Made by a program: the position numbers and the translations under genes. Below, one piece after another: positions 34,217 through 47,348 of a DNA stretch of 64,000 bases. The DNA comes from Cristatella mucedo. Its lineage: Eukaryota; Bryozoa; Phylactolaemata; Cristatellidae. Position 1 is the stretch's first letter, and each line of letters begins with the position of its first letter. The notes beneath the pieces were generated by a model. That model saw only the letters and a program-made list of their open reading frames with translations. It ran no database searches and had not been told where the DNA came from. The stretch covers positions 250,001-314,000 of the forward strand of contig WPIO01000204.1 of NCBI GenBank assembly GCA_009760855.2, in the 5' to 3' direction.

Positions 34217-35508
34217 CCATCTACCACGGCTCAAGCTACAAAGTGTGCACCGGCGAGATCAAGTGACCCACAGCACTGGAGCACCCAGGTGTGACCGTGT
34301 CCCGGCTCGCCTACAGTAGCTGCTATCTGAATTGCTGCATCACCTTGTTTTGCCCAATCATCGTGGCTACAACTATAATGACTGGCAATGGTTTATTATT
34401 CGAAAGAATTCACTTTGCAGGAAATGTTAACTACCTGCAAACTCATTGAGGAAGCTGAGGGCGGTATGTCTTATGAATAATTATCTTTAAAAGGCATTTA
34501 GTAAACAAGTGAGCGAAGTAGATGTTGCTTTAAGTGGGCACTGGTTATAGCTGTTGTCCAGAAAGGTGGAGCATTCTTTCCTTTTCTATGATGTTTGCGT
34601 ACAGAAAGCGCTATCCCAAAATATTTCTTTCAGTAAAGTGTTGCTGCTGCCGGTGTGACTGGTACTTGTTAGCTGGCTGGTAAGAGACTCATTTTAGCTG
34701 CTGCCAGTAAGAATGAGTCTAATTTGATCACACTTGAAATCAGAAAAAATCAATCATACCATCTTTCTACCCAGTCCCCCCCCGTGCTCTTGCCAATAGA
34801 TTTAAAAACTGTCTCTCGTACTTTGCCAGCCTCAACGAGTAATCCTTGTTCTTTACACTGAGCTACTTAAAATGTTAGCAGAAAAATTGATCGTGGTTCC
34901 TCTCTTTAATAACTCTAACTGTTTCTGCAGTCATTTGGCATGGTGGATGATTGTATTGACCTCAAATATATCCTCTAAAATAGTTTAGAATCTAACGGCT
35001 CTGAATAGCCAATTTTGCTGCTTCTATAACGCTAGAATCAACATGCGTTATCTAGGTAACGTTGCATCCGCCAGGACAACTGGTAGCGGTTAAATGCACA
35101 CTAGTAAGTTAGAGAAATAAAAATGCTCCTCCTAGTACTAGTTTTACATAGCTGTTACTGGTTCAGCGACTTCATCTAGTAAACCTTTCACCAGTTCTGT
35201 GCACCACCTAATTTAAATGACGTTGCATGTGTGGTTATGCATCAAAGCACTTTAGGTGATGCCTAAAAATGAAGACATTTTTTCTACTTCTTATTGGGTG
35301 CGATTATGCACAGTACTTGCTCAGTCCGTAATAATATTCCTCAACGTAGCTGCTAAGAAATCGGAGTAGCGTGCCTTGCTCACCAAATTTCTTGTGACGG
35401 TGATAAGACTACCAACTGACTCAAATACATACATAGCCTGCTGTGGGGTTTAAAACAGAGAGAGAGGGAGAGAGAAAGAGAGAGAGAGAGAAATAGAGAG
35501 AGAGAAAT

Positions 35509-35539
<31 letters not shown>

Positions 35540-35554
35540 CACAAAGAGAGACAC

Positions 35555-35601
<47 letters not shown>

Positions 35602-35612
35602 GACAGAGAGAG

Positions 35613-35685
<73 letters not shown>

Positions 35686-36393
35686 GACAGAGAGAGACAG
35701 AGAGAGAGAGAGAGAGGGAGAGACACAGAGGGAGATTTTCACCATGCATGAAATGCTAGTGGATAATTATAGCATGACTGGTAGATCCTTGTTTGACATT
35801 TTAATGCGGTTTCTGCATCAAGATTTCACTTGCTAGTCATTACCACTATCTGTGGTAGCCCTCAGTTCTAACTTTCTTGGATTTCTGGCCTGCTTGCCCT
35901 GTACAATGGCAGGTAGGTTGGTGCCTGCTGGTCAAACGCATCGAAAACTGCATAACTCTTTTGAACCTGTAGACAAAGGTTTTTCAAATTACTTGTGATT
36001 GAGTGGTCCTAACTGTTATTGCTATAGATAGCTATAAGCCTTTCGTGTAACTTTGTTGCCGTATATATCTCGGTTATTTAAAGATCAGTTTGTCGACTCC
36101 AGTTGAAAGAGTTAGTGCTGTCCTGACCTGAATAGGAAGTGATTTGCATTAGTAGGATGAACCACTAGAATAAATTGACCACAAGTCAGTGTGTTAACGT
36201 TTGCATGGTAATGAGGATCAATAGGCAGCATGTTCGCCTTTTAGTGTGTTGCTACAATATGGCAGAGTCCTACAGCAAGTGTATTGAACAATAGCTGATA
36301 TATTAATTTTAATATTGTTCAGCTTTTATAAAGTTGTGTGCAATACGAGTTCAAGCTTTCGGTAATACGTGAAGCAAAAGACTGCTAATTATG
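34217..36393 (+). repeat. array unit 4
   Basis: It lacks roughly 600 bp of the middle (junction near 35,130-35,160) and contains the GA-rich microsatellite at 35,456-35,735. Confidence 0.86.
35456..35735. repeat. GA-rich microsatellite, about 280 bp, grown in place
   Basis: Imperfect (GA)n with regular ACA interruptions (GAGACAGAGAGAGACAGAG). It lies exactly between GCCTGCTGTG and TTTCACCATGCATGAAATGC, where other units read TTTTTGAGAGAGAGTTTCACCC-like sequence. Minus-strand frames of about 100-120 codons of Leu/Ser here are low-complexity artefacts. Confidence 0.97.
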
Positions 36394-38957
36394 CAATCTA
36401 CCAAGGCTCAAGCTTCAAAGTCCTTTCCTTCGAGATCAAGCAACCCATAGCACTGGAGCCATCAGATATGATCGTTTCCCAGCTCCCTTGCAGGTACTGC
36501 TATATGTAATGTTACCTGTACTTGCTTCTCCCACCCACCATGGCTAAAACAAGATTGACTGGCAAAGGCTTGTTATTCGAACATGCTTTCTCGGCAGGAA
36601 CTGTCGAGTGCCTGCAAGCAATTGAGTTATCTGAGGATGGTATATCAAAAGCATACTTGTTACAAGCAAGTTTTCGAAATGAGTAAGCAAAGTTTACCTT
36701 GCTTTCTTTTAGCCCACCGATTGTCGCTGCTCACATGTCAGGAAAAGTTTTCTCTTTTTTATACGACTCACCTCAAGCAAGCCACATCTGAACCACATTT
36801 TGGTCATTATGGTGTTGCTGTTGCCGGCATAACTGGTATATGTAGTCTATCTACTCCAATTAAGCTGCAGCAAGCAAGAATGCGATTGTTTTTAATAACT
36901 GCTTCATCTTAATTTAACTGCTTCATCTGGAGGAAATGTTACTGCCCACTGACTTAGCGATACCAAGTGGATATTGCCGATTAGTTTGGGTACGGTCTTT
37001 CGTACCGTGTAGCCCTTCGTGAGTAATCTTTGCTGCTTAGACCAGCCACTTACTTGTTGCCGGCAAGCCTTATAATGCTTTTTCTTTAGAATAACTTTCT
37101 CTGCCACTATTTGGTGTGGTACCGGCTTATAATGACATCAACTATATCTTCTGCAGTAGTTTAGAGTCTGATTTCTGTGAACACTTGTTTTAGCTGCTTC
37201 CATTAAGCTAGAATAGCTTGCTTTACCTATAAGCGTTGCATCTTCAGGTAAAACTGGTAGCTGTGCACTGTTGGCTACCTAATTGGAAGGATAAAGAATT
37301 TTACTCGTGCTTTTTCTGCTTACTTTAGATTTTTCGTCAGTCATTATCCTTATAAGTGACGCACCTTAGTATGTCTCAAAGTTCCTTGATTTACAGCCGA
37401 GTCTTTCTCTATGCCTGCAGCAAGGACTTAGCTGGCGAGCTGATATATCCACCATCGTCATTGAAGTCTGGTTACTTCCAGTAAACTGTTGCCTGATGTG
37501 CTCAACTGCCCTTTTCTGCTTGGAGTAGAACCGATGGCTCCTTTTGCTAAGACCTCAGCTATGGCTGCTGCTAGTAGATTTTACCAGCGAGATTGTAACA
37601 CCAATGGTGGTTGCAACCTGAGGTGGTTCCATGAGGTAAATATGGCTTGTTTAGCTTTTTCTATGGTTCTCCTTTCAGTGCGACCTATATATGCTTATTT
37701 CTTTCCTAGTGATCTCTGATAGTTAGCTTTCCATCAGTTTTGCTTACCAAAATTTCGAATGAGTTGCACTGTCTACTTTTACATTAATCCACTGCGAGTG
37801 ATGCATAAAAATGATTATCTGCTTTTTATGCATACCACCTGCAGCTATTCTTAAAGGTACTTGCACAATCTACAAGAATATTTATGGCTGTTGCTGCTGG
37901 GAAATTGAAGTAGCAAGCTTAGAGTAGTAGTAAGCGTAGTCGTTAGCATAGCGGCATGCGTGCTCCATTGCTTCTGACGGTGATAGAACTAAAACAGACT
38001 TCCATAGCCTATTGCGTTGTATCCGAGAGAGTTCCACCTTGCATATCCAGCTCTTTGTGGATAATGCTACAACTTCCTGTGAACTTTAGTTCGACCGTCC
38101 AAGGCAGCTTATGCGTCAACATTAAACTTGCTTGTTGGTATGACTCTTAGATGACCCAGTCAGCACTTACTTTCTTGCTTTTCCGGCCTGCCTGATATGT
38201 AAGATGCAGACTAGACTAGTACCTGCTAATCCAGCGCATAAAAACACGGCATGCTTTTTCTAACCACCGGACACCGCTCTGTTATAAAGTACTTATGATT
38301 GAGTGCTCCTAACTCTCAATACTTTGGGTAGCCGTGAGTCTTTCGAATGATTTTTAACAGCTTCGTCGTGACGTAGCAATCACAATCTTGACTTTTTAGC
38401 CAAAGTAGGATATTCATTGGTCTCTAGACGGCGTTAAATATATTATTTATTTGTAGTCGTAAAACACGAAATTGAGGTAAGGTTTTACATGGTGGGTGCA
38501 CACAAGGCAGATAACTAAAGGTGCTGAAACAGCATCATTTTAATGTTGGCAGGTCAAGAAGCGCATGGCAGTATTTAGGAGCAAGTTAGAGGGTCTTGAA
38601 CCTACAAGCAAAAATATCTATATAATACATTATTAATTTAAATGACACCTTCGGCTCTAGTTAAAAAGGTTTTGTGTTACACTGGCCATCCAAAATAAGA
38701 AACAACGGACACTACTAGGATGAAGTACCAGAATAAAGTGACCTAGATGTTGGTGTCGCAACTTCCAGATAGTATTGAGGCTTGACAGGCAGAACGATCG
38801 CCTTTGAGTATGGTGCTGCAATGTGGCACTTGCCTACAGTGAGCCTATTGGCCAAGAAGTGGTATACTGGTGTCAATACTTATTGCAATTGAGAAAGTTT
38901 GTGTGATATACAAGTTCTAATGAAGGTAATACCTGCAACTAAAGACTTGTGATCATG
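36394..38957 (+). repeat. array unit 5, uninterrupted
   Basis: 2,564 bp with all landmarks in order; one of the best references for the unit length. Frames at 36,583-36,912 (109 codons) and 37,489-37,719 (76 codons) are open but unrecognised. Confidence 0.9.
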
Positions 38958-39943
38958 ATAACAACTGTGACTCAAGCTACAAAGGGTGCACCTGCAAGAT
39001 CATGTGACTGACAGTACTAGAGCCATCAGGTATGATCAAATCCCAGCTCACCTACAGGTGCTAATATATGCAATGTGACATCAACTCCTTTCGCCAACCT
39101 AATGTGGCTATAAGTAGAATGACTGCGAACGGCTTATTATTTGACCACACTTGCTTTGCAATCCTGCAAACGCTTAGTGTGCTGAGGGTGGTACATCAAA
39201 GGTGTACTTGTAGCAGTTAAGTTTGCATAATGAGTGAGTAAAATGAATCTTGCTTTCATTCTTTCCGCTGATTGCTGCTACCGAAAACTAAAGTAAAATA
39301 TTCGCGTTTTGAAATCAATTTTACCCTAAGCAATCCACGTTTCAACAATATTTATTCGTTACGGTGTTGCTGTTAACTGCATGACTGGTGGTTGCAGTTT
39401 GGCTATCCACTCTGTTTCAGCTGCTGCAAGCAAGAATGGGCCGGCTCGTAATAACTGTGGCGTCTGGAAGAAAATATGATTTCCTGCGGACTAAGCGATG
39501 CCATTGCTGAATAGTTTGCACGTGGTCTTTCGTCCATTTTCCAAATGCATGAAGGATCTTAGTTATTTTGACCAACCCACTCAATGATTGCTAGCCAGTT
39601 TTATCACGATTCCTCTGTTTAACGACTGTCTCTGCAGCCAATTGGTGTGACGCTTGCTTGTAAAAGCCTCCAGTATATCTTTTGCAATGGATAAGAGTCT
39701 GATTGCTCTAAAAACCTATTACGGCTGGTTCAATAAACCTAAGATTAGCAGATTAGCATAAGTTATTTATATAACACACCTCCAGCCAGTACACCTGGTG
39801 GTTGCTTACGGTAAATTACCAAGTGAGAGGAATAACGACAAGTTGGTCGTAATTATTTGTTTAGCTTTCTTTATAGTCATATTCATGCAGACCTGTAGTC
39901 GATAGCTGTTCCTACAAGTTGCTTTTGCCATAGCACATTTGCC

Positions 39944-41088
39944 AAGCACAATCTAGGCTTTCACTTCTATGCGGATGACACTCACTTGTACCTTTGCTTT
40001 GATCCCTCCAAGCCTTCGAGCACCTCAAATTCTCTAAACTTACATGCTGCATGCATTGATGACATCCGCACATGGATGGCAGCAAATTTTCTTAAACTAA
40101 ACGAATGATGACGATGACAACGATGACAAAACGAACTTACTAGTTATGGGCAAACCTAGTGTGATTCAGAAATTGGAAATGCTGACGCTCAAAATTGGCA
40201 CTGCCAGCATATCTCCTGTGGAATCAGCTAGAAATCTAGGTGTCATATTCCAAAGTGACCTCCCATTAGACGACCATATCAGCTCCACAGTCAAATCTGC
40301 CTACTTTCAGCTTCATAACATTGCTAGAATTCGGGCATGCTTAGATAAGGTTACCGCGTCCTAGTTGGTCAATGCATTCGTGGAATCCCGTCTTGACTAC
40401 TGCAACTCACTGCTTACTGGCCTACCAGCATGTGCGATCAGACGATTGCAGCTGGTGCAAAACTTGGCAGCTAGGCTTGTCTGTTGTGAGCTTCGCAGTT
40501 GCCACATTACTCCACTCTCGACGACCTGCACTGGCTGTCAGTCAAGCAACGGATCGGCTTCAAGGTTTTGTCGCTCACTTCTAGGTCCCTTCATTCTATG
40601 GCTCCAGCCTATCTCTTAGATATACTACCACATCAGGCCTAGCATCGTACCACCCGCTTTTCAGAATCCAACAGTCTAGAAATACCTCGTACAAATCTTA
40701 AATTCTTTGGAGACCGTGCATTTAGTGGTTATGCTCCCAAAGCCTGGAACTCTCTCCCAACTTGTGTCAGAAAATCCCCTGACCTGACCACATTTAAAAG
40801 GAACTTAAAAACACCTATTTAGGACAGCATTTAGGGGGTCCCTGTAATTCGTCCATGATGTGCTTATGCGTGCTGACACTGTGCATGATCCCACTAACCA
40901 CATTTGCATGCTGACCCTGTGCATGTCACCCCTAACCATTTTATTCTTTTTCTTTGTTTTTAATGCATGATTTTAATTACCATTCATTTGCATTTCGCTT
41001 TGCAGCAAATGTAAAGCGCCTATAAAGAGACTAAACTCTCTGAGGGTGCTTTATAAAGTGCATTATTATTGTTATTATTATTATTATT
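39944..41088 (+). mobile_element. LINE-1fam copy with intact RT motif C
   Basis: It starts just before AGCACAATCTAGGC, so it is 5'-truncated at RT motif C, and runs to an ATT-triplet tail. Codons at 39,968-39,979 read YADD, the intact catalytic motif. A GATGACGATGACAACGATGA expansion sits at about 40,111. The 3' UTR has the duplicated CTGTGCATG module. Open pieces are 40,146-40,364 and 40,365-40,619, separated by a stop and frameshifts. Confidence 0.92.
40146..40810 (+). pseudogene. LINE-1fam ORF2 C-terminal half
   Basis: MGKPSVIQKLEMLTLKIG, then ESARNLGVIFQSDLPLDDHI and FQLHNIARIRACLDKVTAS; a TAG ends this piece at 40,362-40,364. The next frame reads [20 protein letters not shown] and [20 protein letters not shown] before a deletion shifts the frame. 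This is the domain following the palm in CR1/L2-group proteins, with no known enzymatic activity alone. Confidence 0.9.
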
Positions 41089-42103
41089 CTTTAGCTTACC
41101 TACGGGGCTGCTTTTAGTTCGACATTTCCATGATGGCTTCTCGGTTAGCCACTTCGCATAGTAAACGTGTTGTATCACTTTTGTGTACTAACTTTTTTTA
41201 ATAATGCTGCACAGTGCTGTTATGCATCAAACCACTCAGGTTATGCCTACAAATGAATAACTGATTTTTCTGCTACCTACCTTTAGTAATTTTCTCTTGT
41301 GCTTGAGCAGTGTATAGTCATATTAATTTATGTGGCTGCTGAGAAATTGTAGTAGCCTGCCTCGGTTACCCAATTGCTTGTGACACGATTAGACTGCCAA
41401 CTGACTTGCTCGGCTTGCTGTTTTTGTTGAGAAAGACTTTCAACCTACATGAAATGCCATCAGTAATACTGCCAGCAAGGCTGACCGATTCTTGTTCAAT
41501 CTACTAATACGGTTTCTGCTCCAAGATTGCACTCGCTAGTATTTGCCAATCTCAGTCGTAGGGCTCAGCTTCAGTTTTCATGCTTTCTGACCTTCCTGCA
41601 GTGTAAGATGCCTGCTAGAGTTAGTTTTTCTAGTCAAACCCATCAAATACTACATTTTTCAGACCAGTAGAAAAGACCTTTTTTTAAAGTACTTGAGATT
41701 GAGTGCTCTTAATTAGTATTTCTGTAGTTAGCCATAAGTCAATCGTTTGATTTTGCACATGTATACATGAACAGCTAGAACATAACATAAGAATACAACA
41801 ACTAATCGGCTCCAGTTAAAAATGTTAATATAGCATTGACCATTATGAATATGATGTAATTTGCATTAGTAGGTTGAAGCAATACCTTAAAGCGACCTTA
41901 AAGTCAGTATGTGAACTTTTAAATAGTAACGAGGCTTTGTAGGCAGCATGCTCGGATTTCAGTGATTTGCTACAATATTGCAGTTTCCTGCAGCGTGATA
42001 ACAACTGTTAAATTTTTTAAATACCTATTTAGATTGAAAAACGTGTTACTGCAATTCGAGTTCAATTTTCGGTAATACGTAAAGCAAAAGACTTCTGGTC
42101 ATG

Positions 42104-44644
42104 CTGTCTACCGTGAGTAACAGCTACAAAGCTTGCGACTGCAAGATCAAGCAACCCACAGCAATACAGCAATCAGGTATGTTCGATTCCCTGCTCAGCT
42201 ACAAGTGCTGCTACTTGCAAAGTTACATAAACTTGTTTCGCCCACCCACCGTAGCTACAACAAGAATAACTGGCAACGGCTCGTTATTCGACCGGGCCTA
42301 CTTTGCTGTGAATTTCAAGTTCCTACAAACTCGTTGAGTTTGCTGAGGGCGGTATAGTAAACATATAATTGTAAAAACAAGTTTTCCAAGCAATTGAGAA
42401 AAGTTTATTTATTTTAAAATATTTATTAGCATAATTTGTTTCCACTGATTGTTGCTACTAACGAGTAAGGCGGAAGATGCTTGTGTTTTAATTGATTCTA
42501 CTTCGAGAAAGCAACGTCTCAACAATATTTTGTCATACCAGTGTTACTGTTACCGGCATGACTCGTGCTTTATTTCTAGCTTGACTCTTCATTATAAAGC
42601 GGCTAGCAGGAATGGGCCTGCTTGTAATTACTACGGCATCTGGAAAATGATAATGACCCACTGACTAAGCGATCCCATATTTATGTTTCCTGTGAGTTTG
42701 CATATGGCCTTTAATACTGTGTATGCTTTAATGAGATATCTCTGTTATTTAGACTGACGCACATCAGTGAAGCTGGCGGGCCGATCACGGTTCGTATTTT
42801 TAATTAACATCTCAGCAGCCATCAGGCGTGGTGCCTGCTTGTGACAACCTTAACTATATCTTCTGCAGTTTAGAGTCTGATGACCACGAATCGATGGTTT
42901 TGGCTTCTTTCAAAGAAGCTAGAATCAACTTGCTTTACCTATAAACGTCGCAACTGCTAGTACAACTGGTGGCTTCTCATCGTTGGCTGCCAAGTTAGAG
43001 GGATACAAAAAACTTGGCTGTGCTTTTTCTGGTTACTTTAGATTTTAGCAGACTGTTCTTCATTAGCTATTCCTACAAATGGTTGGTGCCCTTATCCGTC
43101 TCAAAATTTCTCACTGTATTGCCAACTGTTCAGGCCTGTAGCAAGGAATGTGCTGGTCAGCTAATATATATAATCTGGCCATTTCACTCTAGCTGCTACC
43201 GAGAAACTGTTACCAGATGGGTTCACTTACCCATGGCTGCTTGCACTAGACCCGGTGGCTTCTTTGATTGAGACCTCAGCTATGGCTGCAGCAAGCAGGT
43301 TTTGCGTGAACGATCGTGAAGCCGCTAGAGGGTGCAGCCTGAGCCGTAAATATGGTTTGTTTATTTTACGTTATGAGCCTCCTTTTAATGCGACCTTTGC
43401 AGGCTCACTACTTCACCAGCTCTCCCAGATGGTAAACTTTCCATCACTTTTGTGTGCCAACTCTTTTGTATGATGTTGCACTGTTTGATTTGTATCAATA
43501 TACTGTGGGTGATGCCTGAAAGTGTATATGCGCTTTTACTGTTTACTACCTGTAGCAACTTCCCTCGGTAATTGGAGAGACTGTAAGTAAATTCATGGCT
43601 ATTGATGCTTAGCAATCGGTGTGTCATTTACAGCTTGCTCCATTGCTTCTAAACGGCAACTAGACTGCCAACTGATTGCATAGACTGCTGTATTTCTTAA
43701 GATTAAGTTTCACACTGCATGAAAAGCTCTCCTTAAATACTGCTACGATGACTGGCTAATTGTGTTTTGACCCTCTGATACAGCGTCTGCTTCAAGATTG
43801 CACTTGATTGTAAGTGAGACTCTTAGTGGATGCAGTAAGCACTTATTTTCTAGTTTTATTTGCCTGCCTGTAGTGTTAGATGCCTGCTAAACTAGCTATG
43901 CCTGCTTGTCAAACGTATAAAAACTGCATCTTTTTAAAACATTAAACATGGCTTTTTTAAAGAACTTTTGATTGAGTGCTCTTGACGGTTAATCCTAAAG
44001 GTAGCCATAAGTCTTTCGTATGAGTTGGTTAGCTTTGTCGGGGCGTAGTAAGTGCAGGTTTTCGCTTGTTAGCCTAAGCATCATACTCTGCTAATTTTAA
44101 ACGGTGCTTAACCATCTATACACACGATCTTGAAAAAACACTAGAATAAAGGTTAGCATTTCCAATGGGATGGTAAGATAGGCCGAGAACAAGAGATCTT
44201 TCGGCAGCATCTTTTAAAATATTGGAAGTTCAGGGAGAGCTGCTGCAGAAGTCAACAGTAAGTTGGAGAGTGAGGCAGCAAAGCAGCCAGAAATAAATTA
44301 TCTATAGAAATACTTGATTAATTTAAATAACAACTAATCGGCTATAGTTGAAAGGCTTAGTGGCACATTGGCCGCCCTGAATATAGGAAGTAATTTGCAG
44401 TAGTAGAATGGCACAGTAGATTAAAGTGACCTCAAATTCAATGTGTCAACATTTAAATAGTAATAAGGCTCGAAAGATATAATTTTCGCCTTTTAGTTTG
44501 GTTTTGCACTATACCGGTTGCCTACAGCAAGCCTGGTGGCCAACAACTGTTAAACTAGTTTCAATATTGAATCTGCTTCAAAAGTATTGCAAGAAATAGG
44601 AGTTAAAATTTGGTAGTACATGAAGTAAAAGACTTAGGATTGCA
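42104..44644 (+). repeat. array unit 7, uninterrupted
   Basis: 2,541 bp. The segment after the first landmark is open for 78 codons (42,101-42,337), with clustered cysteines, ending in TGA at the same relative place as in unit 10. Confidence 0.9.
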
Positions 44645-45626
44645 CTATCTTTCGTGGATGCAGCTACATCTGTCAGATCCAGCAACCAACAGCACTGAAG
44701 CAATCAGATATGATCCTGTCTCATCTCACCTGCAGGTGCTGCTAAATGCAAGTCGTCAATTCTGTTTGCCCATATACCGTAGATACAACTTTAATTATTG
44801 GCAACGAGTTATTATTTAACCGTCCTTACTTTGTAAGAAAGATCAAGTGCTTGAAAAATTATCGAGTTGCTGATTGCTGTACATCTAATCTGTACTTGCT
44901 ATAGAAAATTCTGCCGAACGATTATTGTTTATCTTGCTTGCTTTCCACCCACTGTTTGTGGCTGCTAGTCACAAAGATGCAATATACTTGTTTTGTGATG
45001 GATTTACCCCTGAGTCAGCTAAGTTTCCCCAATATTTTTGGCATTACATTGTTGCAGCTACCAGCATACCTGGTGCTTGCTGTCTACTTATCCACTCAGT
45101 TTAACCTGCTGTTAGCAAGAATTCACCTGCTAGAATTAAACGTGGCTTCTGACAAATAAATGTTTGCCTGCTGACTAAGCGATCAAATGTGGAATTCGCC
45201 AATTAGCTTGCACAAAGTCTTTCGTACTGGTTCTGCAAAAATGAAGGATCTTTGCTATTTAGACGAACCCAAGTAGTTGTTTCTAGCGAGTTTTATCATG
45301 GTGACACTGTTTTCTGACTATCTTTGCAGCTCTTCGGTGTGGCGACTGCTTTTAATAACCTAAAATATATTTTTGCGGTAGTTTAGAGACTGGTGGCTCT
45401 TAAAATTTATTTTGGCTGCTTCCATGAAGCTAAAATCATTTCTCGCCTCCTGACATAGAGCGCTCTAACGTGCGTTCTTGTTCGTTGCAGAATTCTTCCG
45501 AAAACCGAAGTTCTTGTGAACATCGTATACGGAAATGATACAGCTAAGACCTGTTTAAAGTTATTCTGATTGTTATTTGACCGTAGCGCGTAAGAAATTA
45601 CGTGCCTATGGACATCTAAACGCTTA

Positions 45627-46637
45627 TTGCTTCGGGCTGCTGGGTCTCCCAAGCCGGCGGCTGCCTTAGCTTTGCCGGCGGCTAGTAACCTGCTTGTTAG
45701 TTATGATCGTCAGCAGCTGTTATCGCTTCGTCATCGCATATCAAATGCATTCGTAGATATAAATGTTGTTGCTAAGATTCATGAACTATGCATTAACAAA
45801 AGAAAAGCACCCCGTAGCCGTCGCTGTGGCCGGAACCGCCAGCTCAGATGCCTCTCGTTGGGCGGAACCTGCAAGCTGAGTACCAGCTCGTTCGGTATTC
45901 CTAGCATTGTCTCGAACCGCTCAGCACGCTCCGCCTCATACGTCACTGTAAATTCCTCAAACTTAGTGGTCATCAAGCCTGTTGTAACCCCATCGGCCAG
46001 ACTTAACGCTTGCCTTTGGAATCCTCGCTCAATGTGCAATAAACCTCTAGTAATAAGCGACCTTATTTCTGAAAATGGTATCGACCTGCTCGCCCTAACC
46101 GAAACTTGGCTGAAATCGATAAACTGTCTGACAATTAAAGACACAACTCCATCTGGTTTCTCATTCTTTCACACCCCTAGATCAATCAAAACTGGAGGTG
46201 GAGTTGCTATTGTCGTGCGCTCGAAATTCAACTTCAAGCCATTTGCGGTACCCTCGAAGCAGTCTTTTGAATCAATTGTCTTGGTCTCACCAGAAAACAA
46301 GCTACTGATAGTGGCAGTAGTCTATCGCCCACCAGGTACCAAATCCTCCTTTATCTCAGATTTCTCCTATCTCATTTCGATTCTGTGTGCAAGAAATCGA
46401 TCCTTCCTCGTAATGGGTGATTTCAACGTTCACTTTGATAACTTATCTGACGCTTTCAGCACCGAATTTCGTGCATTGACTGACTCATTGTCTCTTGTGG
46501 CTCATGTGCATGGCCCTACCCACATTAAGGGTCACACATTAGACCAGATTTTCTCATTATTACCAAATCATGCTTATCTGACCACATGCAGATCTCATTC
46601 AATCTACAGTGTGTGCCCACATCATCCTCTAAAATAA
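45627..46637 (+). pseudogene. LINE-1fam APE-type endonuclease domain
   Basis: A 336-codon frame. Residues 1-125 are a basic, low-complexity leader with YDRQQLLSLRHRI at 26-38. The apurinic-like endonuclease follows: Asn132 (LWNPRS), Glu159 (LTETWL), GGGVAIVVRS at 190-199, Tyr233-Arg-Pro-Pro, GDFNVH at 264-269, and Asp306 (HTLDQIF). The final Ser-Asp-His motif is in another frame at 46,577-46,585, so a one-base change just before it has cut the domain. In active relatives this enzyme nicks the target DNA so that the 3' OH primes reverse transcription. ATG 45,627 is the first in frame; the true start is not proven. Confidence 0.92.
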
Positions 46638-46665
46638 CCTGTGAATCGTGAAACCTCAAGACACT

Positions 46666-47348
46666 TGACATCGATGCTGTCCGTGCGAGAATATCTGCTT
46701 CACCTCTGCTGCACAATCCTCCCTCCGATCTGTCATCATTGGTAGATAGCTTCAACACGACACTAGCTGACACGCTAGACGAGTTTGCCCTTCTGACAAA
46801 GCTCACTGTGCGCCCCCGCCCAGATGGCCTATGGTTTACCACAGACATTAAACTAGCCAAGTCTACCAAACGAAAGCTTGAAAAAGCATACAAAATATCA
46901 GGACTAACTGTCCATCGACAGGCATATGAAGACTACTGTAGTTCGTACCAATCGATCCTAGCAAAGGCTAAGTCTATTTTTTTATAAAAACATTGTTGAA
47001 TCACAGATGCGTAATCCAAAAATGCTATTGTCCACAATAAACCATCTCCTCAACCGTTCCCAGATTAGCTCCTTACCTGATGATCCTAATCATGATCTAG
47101 CCGGTCGCTTCTCTCGATTCTTTGTGCAGAAGATAGACAAGATCAGGGAATCCATCCCTGTGATGACAAACTCCCCACTAGAATGCTGTTCCTCGGTTCC
47201 TGGCTGCACCTCAATGTCTGCATTTAAGCAGGTCACTAGTGATATAGTCCTAAAGTTCGTATCTCAATCAAAAAAGACAACAAGTCCTCTGGACCCTATT
47301 CCCACTTCCTGCTCCTACGTTGCATTGATCTGCTGCTGCCATGCATAA
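46666..47348 (+). pseudogene. LINE-1fam linker and N-terminal RT region, frameshifted
   Basis: Pieces 46,739-46,987 and 47,007-47,348 continue the protein after the endonuclease. They read SFNTTLADTLDEFALLTKLT, then GLWFTTDIKLAKSTKRKLEK, then MRNPKMLLSTINHLLNRSQ and FFVQKIDKIRESIP. An extra T in a run near 46,980 and a base missing at about 47,308 (the frame reads PTSCSYVAL where other copies keep PTxxLLR) break it. The sequence is typical of the connector before RT in CR1/L2 elements. Confidence 0.88.

Larger units (their letters stand above)
38958..42103 (+). repeat. array unit 6
   Basis: It contains a LINE-1fam insertion at 39,944-41,088. About 0.5 kb of unit sequence expected at the insertion point is missing, so insertion or later loss removed it. 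Confidence 0.87.

Noticed and set aside
35380-35749. Long minus-strand frames rich in Leu/Ser/Val
   Set aside because: They are direct translations of the GA/ACA microsatellite, open in all three frames.
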